A stretch of DNA of 64,000 nucleotides. Source: CAYPFY01 sp964410105 (GTDB lineage: Bacteria; Bacteroidota; Ignavibacteria; UBA10030; SZUA-254). Below are positions 16,474-26,048 of this stretch, piece by piece (the stretch's first letter is position 1; each line of letters begins with the position of its first letter). The stretch covers positions 1 through 64,000 of the forward strand of contig CAYPFY010000021.1 of the NCBI GenBank assembly GCA_964410105.1, in the 5' to 3' direction. Both the position numbers and the translations under genes were made by a program. A model generated the notes under the pieces. That model was given only the letters and a program-made list of their open reading frames with translations, made no database searches and was not told the origin of the DNA.

Positions 16474-18951
16474 TCAGATCCCGGTGACTGATCCCTGTTC
16501 CTTATCGGGCCGGGTCGGTCTCACGCTCAGCTGGTGCACGCTCAGCATGGCAGGCAGTTTCTCCGCCGCCATACCCTTTGCCGGCGGTGTTTCATCGAGC
16601 ACTTCGAGCCTGAAGTGGTTCGCTCCGGGAGCGAGAAGTTCGTCAAAGACGAGGATTCCGGGCATCCCTGTCTGGCGCAGTTCAGACCTCACCCCGGATT
16701 GGTTCTCAAAGACGAACTGAATCGATCGGGTTTTATTCTCCCACGCAGGACCCGGCATCACATCGAATGTGATCTGAACGTACAGCGAATCCGACGACAT
16801 GAGAGTTCCCTTGAGACCGTGGCTGGTCCCGGAGCCTAACGAGACATACGATCGGCCCCGCTCCTCGCCCCCCTCGGGGGGTTCGATATCGGTAGCGCCG
16901 ACCCGGCCAGCGAGGGAATTATCGATCCTCACGGCCAGAACCCGGTTGAAATTGAGGAGATTCATCCTCAGTTGTGCGTCCCACCTGGAGAATTGAGAGG
17001 GCCCGAGGTAGTAGACCACCCAGCCGCTCACACGTCCGGCAGAATAGAGCCAGGAAGGGATCTGGAAGGATTTCAGTTCCTTCGTATTCACGAGCACATA
17101 CTGTATGTTGTTCCCGCGGATCCACTGCAGATCGCCGACCAGGGAACCGGGGGAAATTGGAATCAATTTCCGGGTGAAGTGCTCGCCAAAGAGCGGATAG
17201 TCCCAGTCATCGGAGCCCATGATTGTCCCAAGAGTGGCATGACGGGGAACGAGTTGATCGACCATGCGAAGCACATCGGGAATCCTCCAGTTACTGAGGC
17301 CCTGCCTGACGGTTCTGTCTGCTCCCCAGATGGTGCGCGATCCGATCAATGGTTTCAGGTAGTTGAACCCCGTCGTCCACGCAAGGGTGCTGAGCGCAAT
17401 CCCGATCGCAATCAGCCGGAGAAACTTTTGGCCTGAGCCGTCCCGCGCGAATGCTGAAAGAAAGGGCGCGCAGAGCGTGGCGGCGAGGACGAAGTAGCGC
17501 CCCTGATACGGAGTCCAGCCGCCCCTGTAGGATGCAACGAAGACCAGCAGGCTGAGCGACATCAGCGTGAGACCGAGCTTGAGGGGGTCTTTTCTTAGAA
17601 AACCGGCGCCAAACTGATAGAGGCTGGCCGGGAGGAGCAGCAGAATGCCGAGCGGTCCAAACCATGATGTATCTTCGTGCGGGACGACTTCGTTCGAGAG
17701 CACAAATTTCACGGTGCTCAGCGTGGTCGATCCGCTGCTCACCGGGACATTGAGGGCGGAGAAGATCGCGGTGCCGGCTGCTGCCTTGAGCTTCGCAAGA
17801 GGGGTGGTGATGACGTAGGGCAATCCGGTGAGATCGCATGCCTGGTAGAGGTATCGGGCGGAATTAATCGACAGGTACTCAAAACGGGATATTCTGGTCT
17901 CCCCGCCATATTGACTCACCAGCGCGCTCGGTCCGAAGGGATTCCCAAGCCTCAGGAAATTTAGCGCGTACATGTAACAGCCGACCAGGGCGAACGCAAT
18001 GCACGTGGACAGGACCCAGACCGCTAAAGGACTGCTCACGCTCTTCCCTTTCCATATCCACAAGAAAAGCACTGCAAGAAAAAGGCCCGGGAACATGAAG
18101 AAGACCGTCTGCTTGGTGCCGAGCGCGAGGCCCAGGGCCAGACCCGAGTAGAGCAGTGGGCCTTTTTGATCCGACGTTATCCCTAGATAAAAGAAATATA
18201 TGCCGCTTGTGAAGAGCGCTGCAGCGATCAGATCATTCTGTGTACTCGTCGACTGGAGTAAAATCTCAGGAAGCGTTGCCCAGATGAGAGAACCAAAAAG
18301 TGCCTGCCTGCGCCCGTAGCCGAGTATCCGGGCAATGCCGTAAATAGCAACCATCGAGGCAGGAGTGGCGATCCATTGCGCGAATCCGACCAGCTGATCG
18401 GTTCCCCAGAGGAGGACGGTCCAGTAGATCTGTGTCTGAGCATTGATCGGATAGATGATCTGAAGAATGTTCGCGGATGGCCACGGCTCGAGAGAGCCAT
18501 GCTGGAGCCAGTACCCGACGCGGGAGAGGTGGCACGTCATACTGTCGAACGTGTTCGGAGGCACGTTGGCAATGATTCCCGCTTCGATGAGGTAAGTGAC
18601 TCCGATGCCACATCCGAGTATCCAGTTTCCGGGAGCGGAGCGGATGGAGTGAAGGAGCGTCCTCGGCTCCAGGCTCAGTCCCGTTCCGGCGAAAGGACCC
18701 AGCAGCGGGGGACGGCCGCGAAGGTTCCAAATGAAGGCCGCCGCGACGGCCGCAAGAAAGTGGAAGCCCAGGATAAATGTCCTGCTGTTCATCGCACCGA
18801 TTGAGCCTGCAACCTCGGTTGCGAGGACGATGTTTGCAAACGAAAGGAGGTACAATCCCAGCACGTATGCAGGCCTGCGCTTCAGACCGCTTAGTGAGGT
18901 CAGGCAGAGTGAGGACACGAGGACAAGCGAGAGTCCGAAAAAGAAAGTCAT
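16474..18951 (-). CDS. Large polytopic membrane protein, putative GT-C glycosyltransferase
   Basis: 825 residues. About 12 hydrophobic helices fill the first 530 residues and a soluble, beta-rich C-terminal part of about 250 residues follows, predicted periplasmic. The first loop contains FDSMTCHLSRVGYWLQHGS, with Asp136 in the position of a GT-C catalytic aspartate. The protein at 23065-25320 has the same loop (WDALTYHL, WLQHG) and a similar STQND/SSQND motif after it, so they are paralogues. The likely job is transfer of a sugar from a polyprenyl-phosphate donor outside the inner membrane. I know of no characterised member. Confidence 0.72.
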   Translation of the reverse strand: MTFFFGLSLVLVSSLCLTSLSGLKRRPAYVLGLYLLSFANIVLATEVAGSIGAMNSRTFILGFHFLAAVAAAFIWNLRGRPPLLGPFAGTGLSLEPRTLLHSIRSAPGNWILGCGIGVTYLIEAGIIANVPPNTFDSMTCHLSRVGYWLQHGSLEPWPSANILQIIYPINAQTQIYWTVLLWGTDQLVGFAQWIATPASMVAIYGIARILGYGRRQALFGSLIWATLPEILLQSTSTQNDLIAAALFTSGIYFFYLGITSDQKGPLLYSGLALGLALGTKQTVFFMFPGLFLAVLFLWIWKGKSVSSPLAVWVLSTCIAFALVGCYMYALNFLRLGNPFGPSALVSQYGGETRISRFEYLSINSARYLYQACDLTGLPYVITTPLAKLKAAAGTAIFSALNVPVSSGSTTLSTVKFVLSNEVVPHEDTSWFGPLGILLLLPASLYQFGAGFLRKDPLKLGLTLMSLSLLVFVASYRGGWTPYQGRYFVLAATLCAPFLSAFARDGSGQKFLRLIAIGIALSTLAWTTGFNYLKPLIGSRTIWGADRTVRQGLSNWRIPDVLRMVDQLVPRHATLGTIMGSDDWDYPLFGEHFTRKLIPISPGSLVGDLQWIRGNNIQYVLVNTKELKSFQIPSWLYSAGRVSGWVVYYLGPSQFSRWDAQLRMNLLNFNRVLAVRIDNSLAGRVGATDIEPPEGGEERGRSYVSLGSGTSHGLKGTLMSSDSLYVQITFDVMPGPAWENKTRSIQFVFENQSGVRSELRQTGMPGILVFDELLAPGANHFRLEVLDETPPAKGMAAEKLPAMLSVHQLSVRPTRPDKEQGSVTGI

Positions 18952-19089
18952 GAGGAGCGATTCACCCCTCTGTGCGGACCCGCAGGCTTTCGCCCCTCCC
19001 CCTCGGCCGCGAATCTGAAGCCGGCGACGCAGGAATCGGGAGGACCCATAAGGATCACGTGAAAATGCGCGGCGCCGCGATCGAGACTC

Positions 19090-21123
19090 CTAGGCATGCT
19101 GATACAGCTTCGGGATTGACCTGATGCGCTCGAGAGCCCGGCCCGCATCGATGCCGATCGTATCACAGTACCACTTAATCGATTCAAATCGTGGCAGATT
19201 GTCCTCGCGAGCGAGTTCCAGCGCCCGGGAGCGGGAAATCATCCCCTCGCGAATCTGATTGCTCCGGAAGGTATCGTTTTCTGTAAACCCGGCCACGCAG
19301 AGGTATATGTAGTTATAAAATGGCGCCGTCCCGTCGCCGATCCTCCAGGTTGTTCGGGTGTCCCTGGCTAACTCCCAATCATAGTCCTTCACCAGGGTGG
19401 AATTGATTTCTTCTTCGCTCCACCTGATATAACGGTACAGATTGACAAAATTGTGCTTTATCATATAGTAGCTGGCGAACGCCCCGAGCGTATCGAAGAC
19501 CGAGGCATTCATATAGGAGGGATTCAGGAGGTATTGTTTACCGTAGTGCGCCGCGAGCTTCGCCTTGTCGACAAGACGGAGGGAATAGGTTCGCTCCAGA
19601 CCGAAGGAAGGCCTCACTCCCCCAAATCCGGACTTGAATCGCGTCGTCTCGAGGAGGTTGTCCCCATAAATAATCATGCTGACGCCGGTCTGATGTCTCA
19701 ATCGGTTTGCATAGTAAAAATATTGTTTATCGCCCGCCATGAAGAGAGGTATCATGCCGAGATCGGGGCGTCTCAGCCAGGCCTCGACATTGCGACGGAT
19801 GAAGGCCCGCTTTTTCCTGATATCGGCGGAAACAAGAATATGCTCGATGCCCAGCTTGCCGCATATACGTGATTGATTCCGCCGTGCCAGATCGGTGACC
19901 ATGCCCCAGTCGTACGTGTAGGCTATTGGATTCATCCCGAGCACAGTTTTTACATAGTGAAGAGAGTAGGTGCTGTCCCTTCCGCCGCTCAGGGTGACCA
20001 GGCAGTCCGCCCTGCCCGCTTTGCCCCGAAGGGGTTCGACAGTTTTCCGGAGCGAGCCGTCGCCCAGGGGATCCATGCTCACGTGGTTCCGGCAGTAGTT
20101 GCATACACCCTCGGAATCGAAATCGATGAACGGCATCGTCTCGGGGAGGATGCAGCGGGCACATCGGCGTAGCGTATCTATGGGACGTGTGTCGATGGCG
20201 TACCTGCGACTCATAGACTCGGGCAGGATTGTGGGGACGCCTGATCGCTCTTCGGGCGCGGTCGCCCGGGATATCTCGGGGGTGACATCCACAATTCTCC
20301 GGACATGGCCGTTCTTCAGCGGCATCGTAGACGTCTGCCGGGTCTCGGTCAGGGAGAACACTTCGGCCCGTGCGTCAAGGGTATCGATGACGCATCCAAA
20401 CCCGGACTTAAGGTGAAGAATCTCGGGGTGACCGATTGCTTGGCGCAGGTACCGGCGGCTTGTGAGCGTCCGGAGGATATATTCCTCCGACGCAAAAATG
20501 TGAGCCCCTCCCCTCTCGCTCGAACATGTATAGAGAGACCCGTTATTCGTGGCAAGGAGCAGCGCGTTCAGATCGTTGAACAGCACGGCGATGGACGCTG
20601 TCCCCCGGATGAGACGGTACGCTGACCGGACGGCGATGACGAGGTCGCCCGTCTCGCCGTAGAATTTACGTATGAGACTCAGAAGGACTTCCGTATCGAC
20701 CTGGAACGAACGCCGGAGGCCCGGCACGCTCTGCCAGAGGGCGTCATCGTTGACGATTATCCCGTTATGTATCCCGATCGCGCCGCCCGTGATGACGGGC
20801 TGATTATTATCGTGGATCTCCATCGATCCATTCGTCACCAGCCGCGAATGTCCGATGACGGTTGTGGGCTCGCTAAGCAGGCCGCCGCCTTTTCCTCCGA
20901 ATGTTTTCTCAATCAGAGCCCTGTACGGCTTGCTCTGGAGAAGCGACGTCGCCGACACGGCATCCTTATACACCTCGATCACATCCCCGCTCCGGACGGC
21001 CACGCCGGCGGCCTCTTTTCCCCGTGATTCCGAAAGCCGGAACAGTTCAGTGATCGTGGAAACGGCGACCCGCGACGTGAAGCCTGATCCTTGTCCGACG
21101 CTGACTCCAAATATTCCGCACAT
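19090..21123 (-). CDS. Fused class II glutamine amidotransferase and WbpG-like N-acetyl-sugar amidotransferase
   Basis: 677 residues with two enzymes in one chain. Residues 1-265 are an Ntn glutaminase: Cys2 as nucleophile after the initiator Met, SRGKEAAG (32-39), GHSRLVTNG (91-99), HNGIIVND (119-126) and DTEVLLSLI (143-151), as in GlmS and PurF. After a linker, residues 318-677 match WbpG/PseA-type amidotransferases: zinc cysteines C321, C324, C341, C344, the PP-loop SGGRDST (379-385), and YDWGMVTDLARRN and YGDNLLETTRFKSG downstream. Known WbpG proteins are about 375 residues and take ammonia from HisH/HisF-like partners. Here the glutaminase is built in, and no HisH/HisF is nearby. The product would be an acetamidino or amide group on a UDP-amino sugar (inference). 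Confidence 0.88.
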   Translation of the reverse strand: MCGIFGVSVGQGSGFTSRVAVSTITELFRLSESRGKEAAGVAVRSGDVIEVYKDAVSATSLLQSKPYRALIEKTFGGKGGGLLSEPTTVIGHSRLVTNGSMEIHDNNQPVITGGAIGIHNGIIVNDDALWQSVPGLRRSFQVDTEVLLSLIRKFYGETGDLVIAVRSAYRLIRGTASIAVLFNDLNALLLATNNGSLYTCSSERGGAHIFASEEYILRTLTSRRYLRQAIGHPEILHLKSGFGCVIDTLDARAEVFSLTETRQTSTMPLKNGHVRRIVDVTPEISRATAPEERSGVPTILPESMSRRYAIDTRPIDTLRRCARCILPETMPFIDFDSEGVCNYCRNHVSMDPLGDGSLRKTVEPLRGKAGRADCLVTLSGGRDSTYSLHYVKTVLGMNPIAYTYDWGMVTDLARRNQSRICGKLGIEHILVSADIRKKRAFIRRNVEAWLRRPDLGMIPLFMAGDKQYFYYANRLRHQTGVSMIIYGDNLLETTRFKSGFGGVRPSFGLERTYSLRLVDKAKLAAHYGKQYLLNPSYMNASVFDTLGAFASYYMIKHNFVNLYRYIRWSEEEINSTLVKDYDWELARDTRTTWRIGDGTAPFYNYIYLCVAGFTENDTFRSNQIREGMISRSRALELAREDNLPRFESIKWYCDTIGIDAGRALERIRSIPKLYQHA

Positions 21124-21130
21124 ACGATTT

Positions 21131-21772
21131 CTAGGCGTGAGGTTTGACGCGTGCGAGCACGATGATCCAGGGAAGGGGCGTATACATCCTCACGATATCG
21201 CCGTAGTGTGAGACAAGTTTGCGAAAACTGCGAGGCGACCAGTGATTAAGATGACCGGGGGTATTGCCGAAGTCTTTGACATACCTGGCACGGAGGACAT
21301 TCAGCATGCGCCAGAGCGGCTCGTTGGGGACAGAGATGACAACATGCTTGCGCGAGACTCGGAAGAGCTCCGAGAGGGCTTTCTCATAGTCGGGCACATG
21401 TTCCATGACCTCAAGCATGAAAATGCAATCGAACTCCTTATCCGGTCGGTCGAGGGCGAGGACAGATTCCTGCCGCACGGGAAGAGGAAAATCCGTTGTC
21501 CTCAGCTTTGAGACGTAGCGGGAGTCGACATCGGAGACTTCGAACCTCTGGCCCCCGAGCATGGCATTGATTCGTCGGGATGACACCCCCGCCCCGCAAC
21601 CCACTTCCAGGATGCGGTCATCTTTGTCAAGCAGAGAGACGACCCGTTCGATGCGCGAGTAAAAGTTATTGAAGAGGAATCGCGCGACGGGATTCTCGCT
21701 CTCATACTCCTTCAGGCACCACTCCCACAATTCGTCCGCCGTGGCGGTTTCTTCGTTAAATCGGGGCGTCAC
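21131..21772 (-). CDS. Class I SAM-dependent methyltransferase
   Basis: 213 residues. Motif I is ILEVGCGAGVSS near residue 55, followed by FEVSDVDSRYV and FMLEVMEHVPDY. It shares ISVPNEPLWRMLNVLR and GNTPGHLNHWS with the methyltransferase at 12685-13320; the two are paralogues. It ends 7 nt upstream of the amidotransferase fusion start, so they are co-transcribed. Substrate unknown; methylation of the lipid-linked sugar made by the neighbouring GtrB-like enzyme is one possibility. Confidence 0.82.
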   Translation of the reverse strand: MTPRFNEETATADELWEWCLKEYESENPVARFLFNNFYSRIERVVSLLDKDDRILEVGCGAGVSSRRINAMLGGQRFEVSDVDSRYVSKLRTTDFPLPVRQESVLALDRPDKEFDCIFMLEVMEHVPDYEKALSELFRVSRKHVVISVPNEPLWRMLNVLRARYVKDFGNTPGHLNHWSPRSFRKLVSHYGDIVRMYTPLPWIIVLARVKPHA

Positions 21773-21907
21773 AATTCTTTCACGTTTGTGCAGGTCTGTC
21801 GCCGAGCCCCCTTCTTGCTTCCGGAGCCGAAGGGCCGGGGCGATCTATCGTACCCGGCCGGGCAGGTTCTCGAAGCGACGGAGCGCGGCTCATCACGCCT
21901 TTCTGAA

Positions 21908-22876
21908 TCAATCCGCCTCGTCCCTCAAGGAAATCTGGGTAGCCGTGATCTGTTCGGAAAGAAAGCCGAGCAGGAGGATGACTACTCCGAGAACGAACAG
22001 AATGACGCTGGAGTTGGGGATGTGGAGGCTTTGAATCGACAGGCTTGTATAGATCGTCGAGACTATTGCAAGAAAAAACGAACAGATCGCGAGGGGCAGA
22101 AACAACCGCAATGGCTCAAAGAGGACGATGATCTTGAATATGATGACGACGAATTTCCAGCCGTCGCTCATGATGCTGATTTTGCTGGATCCTCCCTGGC
22201 GCCGCTGCGCATTGATCGGAACATATTTGAGATTGTACCCGCCTTTGAGAAAAACGAGGGTGCTGGTCGTCGGGTACGAGAAACGCGCGGGGAACAGGCC
22301 GGCATATTTTTTGACGATCGACGCGCGGAATATCCGGTATCCGGACGTCAGATCTTCGATCCGAAAATCTGCCAGCCAGGAGGCGAGGCCGTTATAAAAG
22401 CGGTTTGCAAATTTCCGGAACCAGCTCCCGGCATAATTGTCCCTTCTGGCCCCGACGACGATATCATAGTCTGACATGAGAGGCAGCATCTCGCGCAGAT
22501 CTTCGGGGTCGTGCTGGCCGTCCGCATCCATGCATGCGATAAGGTTGCCGCGGGCCGCTCGTATGCCTGTTCGGACGGCGGCTCCATTTCCCTTGTTATA
22601 GGGGTGGGTGACGACGCGGACGTACGGGGAAAAAGTCTTCCCCAGTTCCTGCAATGCGGCGTGCGTCCCATCGTTTGAGCCGTCATCGACCGGGATAACC
22701 TCAAAACTTACCCCGATCTGCCGGAGGACGCCGACGAGGCGGGTGATGGTCGCCTGTATCTGGCCGGATTCCTGATACACGGGAAGGACGACGGAAAGGC
22801 CCAGGGAACCGTTAAGGTCGGGGGATATTTCTGCTTTTTCGTTTCGAGCGATCCGCTCGCTTTCGGGCTGATTCAC
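21908..22876 (-). CDS. GtrB/DPM1-like polyprenyl-phosphate glycosyltransferase
   Basis: 322 residues, starting at a GTG. GT2 motifs are VVLPVYQESGQI, PVDDGSNDGT, a DAD metal site (CMDADGQHDP) and VVGARRD. The DLTSGYRIFR and QGGSSKIS segments are typical of dolichyl-phosphate glucose/mannose synthase relatives. Two C-terminal membrane helices occupy about 245-315. It has the same size and layout as the protein at 13915-14883. A lineage-type promoter precedes it at 22995-23024. Confidence 0.87.
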   Translation of the reverse strand: MNQPESERIARNEKAEISPDLNGSLGLSVVLPVYQESGQIQATITRLVGVLRQIGVSFEVIPVDDGSNDGTHAALQELGKTFSPYVRVVTHPYNKGNGAAVRTGIRAARGNLIACMDADGQHDPEDLREMLPLMSDYDIVVGARRDNYAGSWFRKFANRFYNGLASWLADFRIEDLTSGYRIFRASIVKKYAGLFPARFSYPTTSTLVFLKGGYNLKYVPINAQRRQGGSSKISIMSDGWKFVVIIFKIIVLFEPLRLFLPLAICSFFLAIVSTIYTSLSIQSLHIPNSSVILFVLGVVILLLGFLSEQITATQISLRDEAD

Positions 22877-22994
22877 GCGGAGTTGGTTTCACCATTCTTG
22901 ACAAAGTGGCAATCTTGGCATGGAATGTATCCCCTCAGCCCTCATCCGCCGGGCCGCCGGATCGGAATAGGCCTGAACCCCCGAGAGATCAGAT

Positions 22995-23024
22995 AAAATA
23001 TATCAAAAATCTGTCGAACTCCAA
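22995..23024 (-). promoter_or_regulatory. Predicted promoter for the 22876 gene
   Basis: On the minus strand TTG (23022-23024, within TTTGG) is followed after 19 nt by TATATTTT (22995-23002). This fits the Bacteroidota pattern TTG-N19/20-TAnnTTTG in all but the last base. It lies in the 188-nt gap after the 23065-25320 gene, about 110 nt before the GTG start. Confidence 0.45.
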
Positions 23025-23064
23025 AGGGGCGCGATCGGGGACTGCAAGGGGGGGTCGGGCAGGA

Positions 23065-25320
23065 TCACGGATAGACCTGAACCGTCACAAGAGAACTCGG
23101 TTTGCGGTCATAATAGAACTCAACGCTCTGAACGACGACCCCCAGTCTGCGTTTGTCCGGATTAATTCCCAGTTCTTGCGGAACGTAACTCCGGTTGAGG
23201 TGACAGGCAACTTCGCCGGGAACCGGCAGAATGAACTCGAGGGAATGTGGGCCGGACTCATGGAGAGGGAACACCTTCGGCGATTCCCCGGTGGAGGTCG
23301 CGGTCAGGGCAAGTTCACCCTTGTAGATGGGATCCACAAGACACCGGAAGATGAACTTTCCCGCGACCGCCGAGCCGAGGACAAAATCGCCTCCGCTCAC
23401 CTTGTCATTGTAAAGTCCCGAATACCATGTAGGATGCCAGAATTCCGGCTGCAGGCGGTAAAGCAGGATGTCCCGATAAAAGTAATCGCCCGTTGAGTCG
23501 CGCGTGGATTTCATGAATTCAAACCGCGAAGGCTGGCCCCGGACGAAATCGATGATATCCTGGTAGTCTGGAAGATCGCGCACGACGACCCAGTTGATGT
23601 TGTACCTGCTCAGCGAGTTGATGAAGCTATTGAAGGATGTGGCATAGAAAACATGCCGTGAAAAATCCTCGCCGAAGAGAGTGTAGGACCAGTCATCTTC
23701 GGCCCCGCAGAAGATTATCGATTCGCCTTCGCGGGCAAGCTCGTCAAATTTTCCGAAGAATTCCGCGTTTTGACCGCTCGTCTGGACATGGGTGACGACC
23801 CGTTCCCAGGGCTGAAGGTTGAAAACATCTTTGATGTTCGGAATATTATCATTCATCGCCGCGAGGACTGTCGTAGGGACTGCTGCAATGAGGATGAGGC
23901 CGGCAAAAAGTTTTTCGAGTTTTACATTGATGACGCTGAGAGTCCAGACCGAAACGACGCTCAGCACGACGGGGAAGGAGAGCAAATAACGCAAATCGTA
24001 CGGACGAGGGTGATGAGTATACCAGAACCCGAGGGCCGTCCCCAGGACAAGCAATATTGCGGCGATCAACAAGGCATTGGTGGCGAAGACCCCTTCGCGT
24101 TTAATCAGCCGCCGCCCGAGGATGACCATGCCCACGAACGTGAGGGGTATGACAAGATAACCGAAGAGAGGGCCGAAGTGGCCGCTGTCATGGTTCCAGG
24201 TAGTGGTAGAGGCGAGGTCCCACGCAGTAACGAACCACCAATTTGCAAAGAAACCGAGATTCTCGGCGATGATCGCCGCACCTGTCTCGCGCGTATCTAA
24301 AGCTCCGAGGCGGGGCATGATTTCGCCGAACACCCTGAGGTTATTGAAATACACATCAAATCCGAGCAGGGCGGCGGAGAGAGCAAACGCCGCGAAGAAA
24401 AGAACTGCGTCACGCCATGAGCGCCCGGGCTGAATCAAGAAAATGGCGATCATGATCAGCGCAAAAACGGAGACAAGGAAAAGCATGTGCAGTTTCACCC
24501 CTAGAAGGAGACCGAGGGAGAGAGCGAGAAGCACGAGAGCCGTTTTACGACGTGTTGTCAGGTAAGCAGCGAGCCAGACGAGCGAGATGACAAAGCCTGC
24601 GACCACCGAAATGTCGTTTTGGGAGGAATAGGTTTGCAAAAGGCCAAGGGGCAGCGTGAGAAAGAAAAGCGCGGCTCCCAGCGAGCCCGTCACCGTCATT
24701 CCCACCGACCGTGAGAGGTAATACACCCCCAGAAGGGATACGATAAAAGCCTCGAACTGCACGAGCCGAACGAGGTCATCCTTGCCCAGAAAGATGACGT
24801 GGAACATTTGAAGTATTTCCGCATTGACGGGAAAAACGACCTGGCGGATGCTGGTGGATTCGTAGAATCCCACATAACCGTGCTGGAGCCAGTTCGCAAC
24901 CATGGGGAGGTGATACGTCAGAGCATCCCAGTTGGCGGGGGGAAGGAGGAGAACTCTAAAAAGGGCATTCCCGATCCAGAGCGCGAGAACTAAGAGTAGC
25001 AAGAGATTCAGGTAATTGCCGCGTGCTGAGTCGACTGCCCGCCTCAAGAGATCCCGGATCTGCTCAAGAAACAATACTTCCGGCTTGGGAAAGAAGACAA
25101 ATCCTATCCCGATCGTCAGGATGCTCACCATGCCGAAGGCAACCGGGGTGAGAAGATGCGGAAGCGAGAGTCCCCAGGCGACCAGAACGACCCACGCCCA
25201 GAAAATGGTGAAAGACGCAAGGATCCTTTCGATGCCTGGAGCGTCCAGCATTCGTGCGGCCATCCGGTTGAACGATTCAAAGAGTCCGATGAAGAGGATG
25301 AAAAAGAGTATTATGTTCAT
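23065..25320 (-). CDS. Large polytopic membrane protein, putative GT-C glycosyltransferase
   Basis: 751 residues with about 12-13 hydrophobic helices in the first 500 and a soluble C-terminal part of about 230. The first loop has NWDALTYHLPMVANWLQHG; Asp132 is the candidate catalytic aspartate. FPVNAEILQMF and TYSSQNDIS follow, matching FPIN/STQND positions in the paralogue at 16474-18951. It lies directly upstream of a GtrB-like gene, which would supply its lipid-linked donor. Acceptor and sugar are unknown. Confidence 0.72.
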   Translation of the reverse strand: MNIILFFILFIGLFESFNRMAARMLDAPGIERILASFTIFWAWVVLVAWGLSLPHLLTPVAFGMVSILTIGIGFVFFPKPEVLFLEQIRDLLRRAVDSARGNYLNLLLLLVLALWIGNALFRVLLLPPANWDALTYHLPMVANWLQHGYVGFYESTSIRQVVFPVNAEILQMFHVIFLGKDDLVRLVQFEAFIVSLLGVYYLSRSVGMTVTGSLGAALFFLTLPLGLLQTYSSQNDISVVAGFVISLVWLAAYLTTRRKTALVLLALSLGLLLGVKLHMLFLVSVFALIMIAIFLIQPGRSWRDAVLFFAAFALSAALLGFDVYFNNLRVFGEIMPRLGALDTRETGAAIIAENLGFFANWWFVTAWDLASTTTWNHDSGHFGPLFGYLVIPLTFVGMVILGRRLIKREGVFATNALLIAAILLVLGTALGFWYTHHPRPYDLRYLLSFPVVLSVVSVWTLSVINVKLEKLFAGLILIAAVPTTVLAAMNDNIPNIKDVFNLQPWERVVTHVQTSGQNAEFFGKFDELAREGESIIFCGAEDDWSYTLFGEDFSRHVFYATSFNSFINSLSRYNINWVVVRDLPDYQDIIDFVRGQPSRFEFMKSTRDSTGDYFYRDILLYRLQPEFWHPTWYSGLYNDKVSGGDFVLGSAVAGKFIFRCLVDPIYKGELALTATSTGESPKVFPLHESGPHSLEFILPVPGEVACHLNRSYVPQELGINPDKRRLGVVVQSVEFYYDRKPSSLVTVQVYP

Positions 25321-25355
25321 GCGCGCCCCGTGAGGAATGGAATGTCAGAGTTCGG

Positions 25356-26048
25356 CTAGCTTCCTGCCCTGCGGGCAATGAAGAGCCCGCATTCGCTTGC
25401 CCAGAAAGGTTGTTCAAAAAAAAGATGTTGATCCGGTCGCCCGGGAGAGGCGAGCCAATCATCGATCGCTTTTCTCACTCCCCCGGAGTTCGTCGGATCC
25501 CACCGGGCTGCGTACAGGGAGCTGTCGTGGAACACGATCGCGCCCCCTTTTTTCAGCATGGGATAGTAGATCTCGATTTCGCGTTTCGTCTCACCGGCGG
25601 CGTGAGACGCATCCACGTAGATAAAATCGTACTCGGCGTGCAAGTTCTTCAGAACCTGCGTGTCGGTGCTCGACCCGTCGACGCAGCGGACCATATCGCC
25701 GAGCCCGGCCCGCTTGATGAACATCCTGGCCCGATCATGGATCCTGGGGTCACGCTCGACGCTATCGAAGACAATGTCCCGGTGATGGATTGCGACGGAC
25801 CTGCGAAGGGCATCCCCGAGGACGATCGTCGAGAAGCCCATCCACGTTCCGAGCTGAAGCAGGGTCGAGTACCTGTTGCCGGCAATCAGCGCGTACAGAA
25901 AGCCGAGAGTCCCGGGATCAGTGGCGCCCATAAAATCGTCCTCGAGAATGAGATCGAGAATCGCGTTCTTCGACGATGGACTCAGCGCGTCGAAAAAGGT
26001 CGCCGACCGGATATAATCAAACGAATTCTTGAACGGGAGCCTGTTCAT
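25356..26048 (-). CDS. SAM-dependent methyltransferase (Methyltransf_24 / CmcI-like fold)
   Basis: 230 residues. The glycine-rich motif is LLQLGTWMGFSTIVLGDAL near residue 60, followed by DSVERDPR, then YDFIYVDASHAAGETKREIEIYYPMLKKGGAIVFHD, the usual order in the class I group that includes cephalosporin hydroxylase-like and O-methyltransferase 3 proteins. The start lies inside the end of the GT4 gene (32-nt overlap). Probably a sugar O-methyltransferase; substrate not known. Confidence 0.8.
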   Translation of the reverse strand: MNRLPFKNSFDYIRSATFFDALSPSSKNAILDLILEDDFMGATDPGTLGFLYALIAGNRYSTLLQLGTWMGFSTIVLGDALRRSVAIHHRDIVFDSVERDPRIHDRARMFIKRAGLGDMVRCVDGSSTDTQVLKNLHAEYDFIYVDASHAAGETKREIEIYYPMLKKGGAIVFHDSSLYAARWDPTNSGGVRKAIDDWLASPGRPDQHLFFEQPFWASECGLFIARRAGS

